From positions 2,479 through 36,554 of the forward strand of contig DYPP01000016.1 in assembly GCA_020719845.1 (NCBI GenBank): a DNA stretch of 34,076 nucleotides. The letters run 5' to 3'. Positions 30,393 through 34,076 of the stretch are shown here, one piece after another. The notes below the pieces were generated by a model. That model was not told the origin of the DNA and made no database searches. It saw only the letters and a program-made list of their open reading frames with translations. Positions within the stretch are counted from its first letter, which is position 1. Each line of letters starts with the position of its first letter. Source of the stretch: Treponema denticola (GTDB taxonomy: Bacteria; Spirochaetota; Spirochaetia; Treponematales; Breznakiellaceae). The position numbers and the translations under genes were made by a program.

Positions 30393-32351
30393 ATGAACAG
30401 CAACGCACTGGAAAAAGTCTCCCTGACCATCAGGGCCCTTTCCATGGACGCCATCCAGAAAGCCAATTCGGGCCATCCCGGCTTGCCCCTCGGCGCGGCC
30501 GAACTGGGCGCCGTCCTGTACGGAGAATTGCTCCGCCATGACCCGTCGGACGCCGCCTGGGCCGACCGGGACCGCTTTGTGCTGTCCGCCGGGCACGGTT
30601 CCATGTTCCTCTATTCCCTGCTGCACCTCTGCGGGTACGGAATTACCCTCGAGGATATCCGGAATTTCCGCCAGATCGGCTCACCCTGCGCGGGGCATCC
30701 CGAATACGGCATGGCCGCGGGCATCGAGACGACCACCGGCCCCCTGGGCCAGGGCATCGCCACGGCGGTGGGCATGGCCATCGCCGAATCCATGCTGGCG
30801 GCGCGCTTCAATACGGACAAGCGTACGATCGTCGACCACTACACCTACACCCTGGCCGGCGATGGCTGCCTGCAGGAGGGCGTTTCCGCGGAAGCCTCCT
30901 CCCTGGCCGGGCACCTGGGCCTGGGCAAGCTGATCGCCTTCTACGACGCCAACAAAATTTCCATCGACGGCAGCACGGACCTGTCCTTCACCGAAAACGT
31001 CGGGATGCGTTACCAGGCCTACGGCTGGCAGGTGCTCCGGGGGTCGATGTACGACTTTGCGGGCATCGCCGCGCTGGTGGCCCAGGCCAAGGCGGAAACC
31101 AAAAAGCCGAGCCTGATCATCCTGGACTCGGTGATCGGCAAGGGCGCGCCTTCCAAGCAGGGTACCCACGGCGTACACGGCGCTCCCTTGGGCGCCGAAG
31201 AGATCGCCGCGGCGCGCAAGGCGCTGGGCATCCCCGGCGATTTCTACGTGGCTCCCGAAGCAGTGGCTTATTTCGACGCCAAGCGGGTGGAATGGAAGCG
31301 CGTCCGCGCGGCCTGGCAGGCCGAGTTCGACGTCTGGTCCAAAGAAAATCCGGACCAGCGCCGCGAATGGGACGCCTTCCACGCGGGCAAGCCCGCCGCC
31401 GCCGCCCTGCCGTCCTTTGCGGTGGGCGACAAGATCGCCACCCGCACGGCGTCCAACAAGGCGCTGGTGGCGGTGGCCAAGGCCAACGCCAACCTGGTCG
31501 GCGGCTCCGCGGACCTGCAGGGTCCCAACGCGGTGGTGCTGCCCGACGCGGGCGTGTATTCCGCCGCCAACCCCGGCGGCAGGTACATACACTTCGGCAT
31601 CCGCGAGTTCGGCATGGCCGCCGCGGCCAACGGCCTGCAGCTGCACGGCGGGCTCCGTTCCTTCTGCGCCACCTTCCTGGTCTTTGCCGACTACCTGCGG
31701 CCCAGCCTGCGCCTGGCGGCGCTGATGAAGCAGCCCGTGGTCTACGTGCTGACCCACGACTCGATCTACATCGGCGAGGACGGCCCGACCCACCAGCCCG
31801 TGGAGCACGTGGCTTCCCTGCGGGCCATACCCAACGTGCGCGTGCTGCGTCCGGCGGACGCCGAAGAGAGCGCCGAAGCCTGGAACATGGCCATGGAGCG
31901 GCTGGACGGACCCAGCGCCCTGATCCTGACCCGGCAGAATACGACGGTGTTCGCCAAGGCCGACCCGGACTGGCGCAACACCATCCGCACCGGGGCGTAC
32001 ATCGCCCAGCAGGTCGACGGTACGCCGGACGTGACCGTGATCGCCACGGGCTCCGAAGTGGGGTTGGCTTTTGAGGCCGCCGCGCTGGTGCCGGGCAAGA
32101 AGGTGCGCATCGTGTCCATGATCAGCCGGGAACTGTTCGAAGCCCAGAGCGACGTCATCCGGGAGGCCATCGTGGCTCCGGGCGTGCGCACCGTGGTGGC
32201 CGAAGCGGGTTCCCGCATGGGCTGGGAACGCTGGGCCAAGACGGAGGACATCCTGTCGGTGGACCGCTTCGGCGAATCCGGTCCGGGGGACAAGGTGGCC
32301 ATTCATCTGGGCTACACCGCTGCCGCCCTGGCGGACATCATCCGGAGGTAA
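30393..32351 (+). CDS. tkt: Transketolase
   Basis: Thiamine-diphosphate enzyme of the pentose-phosphate pathway, transferring two-carbon units between sugar phosphates. The 652-residue product has normal length. N-terminal SGHPGLPLGAAELG includes H28; GDGCLQEG is the ThDP/Mg motif; LYSAGHGSM-like text appears as VLSAGHGSM; and the C-terminal pyrimidine domain includes GEDGPTHQPVEH. The start is ATG 30393 with GAGGAG about 6 bases before it, preferred over TTG 30378. It is 39 bases after the LiaF-like gene and 5 bases before the PanE-like gene. Confidence 0.97.
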   Translation: MNSNALEKVSLTIRALSMDAIQKANSGHPGLPLGAAELGAVLYGELLRHDPSDAAWADRDRFVLSAGHGSMFLYSLLHLCGYGITLEDIRNFRQIGSPCAGHPEYGMAAGIETTTGPLGQGIATAVGMAIAESMLAARFNTDKRTIVDHYTYTLAGDGCLQEGVSAEASSLAGHLGLGKLIAFYDANKISIDGSTDLSFTENVGMRYQAYGWQVLRGSMYDFAGIAALVAQAKAETKKPSLIILDSVIGKGAPSKQGTHGVHGAPLGAEEIAAARKALGIPGDFYVAPEAVAYFDAKRVEWKRVRAAWQAEFDVWSKENPDQRREWDAFHAGKPAAAALPSFAVGDKIATRTASNKALVAVAKANANLVGGSADLQGPNAVVLPDAGVYSAANPGGRYIHFGIREFGMAAAANGLQLHGGLRSFCATFLVFADYLRPSLRLAALMKQPVVYVLTHDSIYIGEDGPTHQPVEHVASLRAIPNVRVLRPADAEESAEAWNMAMERLDGPSALILTRQNTTVFAKADPDWRNTIRTGAYIAQQVDGTPDVTVIATGSEVGLAFEAAALVPGKKVRIVSMISRELFEAQSDVIREAIVAPGVRTVVAEAGSRMGWERWAKTEDILSVDRFGESGPGDKVAIHLGYTAAALADIIRR

Positions 32352-32356
32352 GCGGC

Positions 32357-33289
32357 ATGAAACGGATCATCGTATTCGGACTGGGCGGCATCGGCGGCTA
32401 CATCGGCGCGCGCCTGGGCGGCGCCGGAGCGGGGACGGAGGTGGTTTTTATCGCCCGGGGCGCCCATCTGGCGGCCATCCGGAAAAGCGGCCTGCGCTTC
32501 CGGTCGCCCGACGGCCGGGAGGAGACGGTGAAGCCCTTTCTGGCTACCGACGCGGTGGCCGAAGCGGGAAAGGCGGACGCGGTCTTCATCTGCACCAAGG
32601 GCTACGACCTGGTCGAGGCCTGCCGGTCGCTGGTTCCCGCGATCGGGCCGGATACGGTGGTCCTGCCGCTGCTCAACGGGGCGGACATCCACGATCGCGT
32701 GCGGGGCGTCCTTAAAACCGGCGTCGTGCTGCCCGGGGGCATCTATATTTCTTCCACCGTGATCGAACCCGGCCTGGTGGCGCAGGCCGGCGGCAAGGGA
32801 AACCTCTTTCTGGGCAAGGACCCGGGGCGTCCCGACTTCGACCAGGCTTCCTTCCTGGCCCTGCTGGGCCGGGCGGGCATCCCCTACGACTGGCAGGACG
32901 ACCCCTTCCCGGCCATCTGGGCCAAGTACCTCTTCATCGCCGGGTTCGGCTTGGTGACGGGCTTGAGCGGCAAGACCATCGGCGAGGTGATCGCCGACCC
33001 GGAACTGGCGGCCACGGTGCGGGGCATCCAGGGCGAAGCTGCGGCGCTGGCCCGGGCCACGGGGGTCAAGTTGCCCGAGGACGCCGCGGAAGCGGCCTTC
33101 GAAAAGGGCAAGGCCTTTCCGCCGGCCACCAAGACTTCCTTTCAGCGGGATCTGGCGCAGAGCGGCAAACCCCACGAGGGGGACCTGTTCGGCGGCACCA
33201 TCCTGCGCCTGGCCAAGGAAACGGGCTTGCCCGCGCCGACCGCCGCCCGGGTCTACGATGCGATACTGGCGCGGAAGGCGGCGCGCTGA
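32357..33289 (+). CDS. panE: 2-dehydropantoate 2-reductase family protein (PanE/ApbA-like)
   Basis: NADPH-dependent reductase family that forms pantoate for CoA synthesis. The 310-residue product has the N-terminal Rossmann motif GLGGIGGYIGARL (8-20), FICTKGYD (K at the usual hinge), a PLLNGAD loop and WAKYLFIAGFGLVTGLSG, which holds the conserved Lys near the start of the C-terminal domain. GGAGG precedes the ATG. Because many PanE paralogues act on other ketoacids, the assignment to pantoate is not certain. The stop is 2 bases before the next ATG. Confidence 0.85.
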   Translation: MKRIIVFGLGGIGGYIGARLGGAGAGTEVVFIARGAHLAAIRKSGLRFRSPDGREETVKPFLATDAVAEAGKADAVFICTKGYDLVEACRSLVPAIGPDTVVLPLLNGADIHDRVRGVLKTGVVLPGGIYISSTVIEPGLVAQAGGKGNLFLGKDPGRPDFDQASFLALLGRAGIPYDWQDDPFPAIWAKYLFIAGFGLVTGLSGKTIGEVIADPELAATVRGIQGEAAALARATGVKLPEDAAEAAFEKGKAFPPATKTSFQRDLAQSGKPHEGDLFGGTILRLAKETGLPAPTAARVYDAILARKAAR

Positions 33290-33291
33290 AA

Positions 33292-34076
33292 ATGGCCGAA
33301 TATTTTCCCGGCGATACCTACATCACGCCTCCGGGGGTAAAGAAAGCCCTGCGGGAATACCTGCTGCTGGGTTCCCGCTGGAGCCCCTATACCCACTTCT
33401 TCCAGATCATCCTGCGCTACCGCAAAGAAGCCCTGGCGGGAACCTATACGGATGAAGTGTGGTCCCGCAGTTCCCTGGAAACCATGCAGGGTCTGGAAAA
33501 ATGCGGCGCCCATTTCGACATCCGGGGCATGGACCACATCCGCGCCGTCAAGGGCCCGGCGGTCTTTGTCGGCAACCACATGGGCACGCTGGAAACCACC
33601 GTGCTGCCCGGACTGATCTGCCCGATCAAGCCCGTCACCTACGTGGTCAAAGAAAAACTCAGCCGTGGGCTGATCTGGGGTCCGATCATGCGTTCCCGGG
33701 ACCCCATCCTGGTGACCCGCCGGGATCCGCGCAAGGACCTGGAGGCCGTCCTGACCGGCGGCGGCGAGCGCCTGGCCCGGGGCATCTCCATCATCGTGTT
33801 CCCCCAGGGCACCCGGACGGAGGTCTTTGAACGGAGCGGCTTCAACAGCCTGGGCGTCAAGCTGGCCGCCAAGGCGGGGGTTCCGGTGATCCCGGTGGCC
33901 CTCAAGACCGACTTCTGGAGCAACGGCAAGGTACTGCGGGGCTTCGGCCCGGTGCACCGGGACCGGAAGGTGTATATCGAATTCGGCCCGCCGCTGACGG
34001 TGGAAGGCCGGGGCAAGGCCGAACACGAAGCCTGCCTGGACTTCATCGAAGGCCGGCTGCGCGGCTGGGGCGGCAA
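33292..34076 (+). CDS. PlsC-like acyltransferase (partial, cut by window end)
   Basis: The open frame runs off the right edge after 261 codons with no stop. It resembles the lysophospholipid acyltransferase family: FVGNHMGTLETT (92-103) corresponds to the NHxSxxD block, and VFPQGTRTE to FPEGTR. Both catalytic blocks vary: the acid four residues after His96 is Glu101 rather than Asp, and the Glu of FPEGTR is Gln. So it may be a specialised or inactive member. Later LGVKLAAKAGVPVIPVALKTD is the usual third block. The ATG is 2 bases after the PanE-like stop. Confidence 0.82.
   Translation, partial: MAEYFPGDTYITPPGVKKALREYLLLGSRWSPYTHFFQIILRYRKEALAGTYTDEVWSRSSLETMQGLEKCGAHFDIRGMDHIRAVKGPAVFVGNHMGTLETTVLPGLICPIKPVTYVVKEKLSRGLIWGPIMRSRDPILVTRRDPRKDLEAVLTGGGERLARGISIIVFPQGTRTEVFERSGFNSLGVKLAAKAGVPVIPVALKTDFWSNGKVLRGFGPVHRDRKVYIEFGPPLTVEGRGKAEHEACLDFIEGRLRGWGG

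Noticed and set aside
30681-32306. Long open frame on the minus strand opposite tkt
   Set aside because: Antisense shadow of a fully supported transketolase; composition typical of GC-rich antisense frames.
1-34076. CRISPR arrays, insertion sequences, tandem repeats, attachment sites
   Set aside because: I saw no spaced direct repeats, transposase frames or terminal inverted repeats. The pRiA4b-like domain is not by itself evidence of a mobile element.

Overview
The window is a GC-rich bacterial chromosome segment with dense, short-gapped operons. I infer a spirochaete, probably of the Treponema/Spirochaeta group. The reasons are a FapA (DUF342) protein of unusual size next to a MinD-like ATPase, a MurA with Asp in place of the catalytic Cys, a STAS protein with a zinc ribbon, and an exported HEXXH protein ending in an aromatic beta-barrel-like terminus. 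No marker here is exclusive to the phylum, so this is a judgement rather than proof.

Layout. 1-3049 (+): the tail of one tRNA, tRNA-Ser(GGA), the small SRP RNA, then dnaX-ybaB-recR, a widely conserved order. 3057-5915 (-): large exported metalloprotease-like, propeller and barrel protein. 5992-7275 (+): murA. 7272-10824 (-): two unknown polytopic membrane proteins and a DjlA-like J-domain protein. 10825-11144: an AT-richer gap with two perfect DnaA boxes and weaker ones, my best candidate for a replication origin. 11145-13463 (-): STAS/zinc-ribbon protein, YbjN-like protein, PspA and a degenerate OmpR-type regulator, from a near-consensus promoter. 13651-15606: SDR (-), a TrmJ-like methyltransferase (+) and a small exported protein (+). 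15616-19791 (-): ctp protease, rsmE, TagA-like glycosyltransferase, and an NtrC-type regulator with no DNA-binding domain. 19870-27272 (+): membrane protein, MinD-like ATPase, giant FapA, lgt, thrC, and the remnant of a molybdopterin oxidoreductase. 27283 to the end (+): pRiA4b-ORF3-like protein, PTS EIIA, LiaF-like protein, tkt, a PanE-like reductase, and a PlsC-like acyltransferase cut by the window edge.

How it works together. Most functions are housekeeping: replication and repair (dnaX, recR), cell wall (murA), lipoprotein and envelope (lgt, ctp, PspA, LiaF-like), translation (SRP RNA, tRNA, rsmE, trmJ), carbon and amino-acid metabolism (tkt, thrC, panE) and signalling (STAS, EIIA, two regulators).

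The strongest cross-cutting signal is in the start regions. At nine transcription-unit starts the -10 box ends 6-10 bases before the start codon with no Shine-Dalgarno sequence, while most internal operon genes have a clear GGAG-type site. This predicts leaderless or near-leaderless mRNAs for first genes. Other notable points are the candidate oriC, the internally deleted molybdoenzyme gene, and several enzymes missing a usual catalytic residue.
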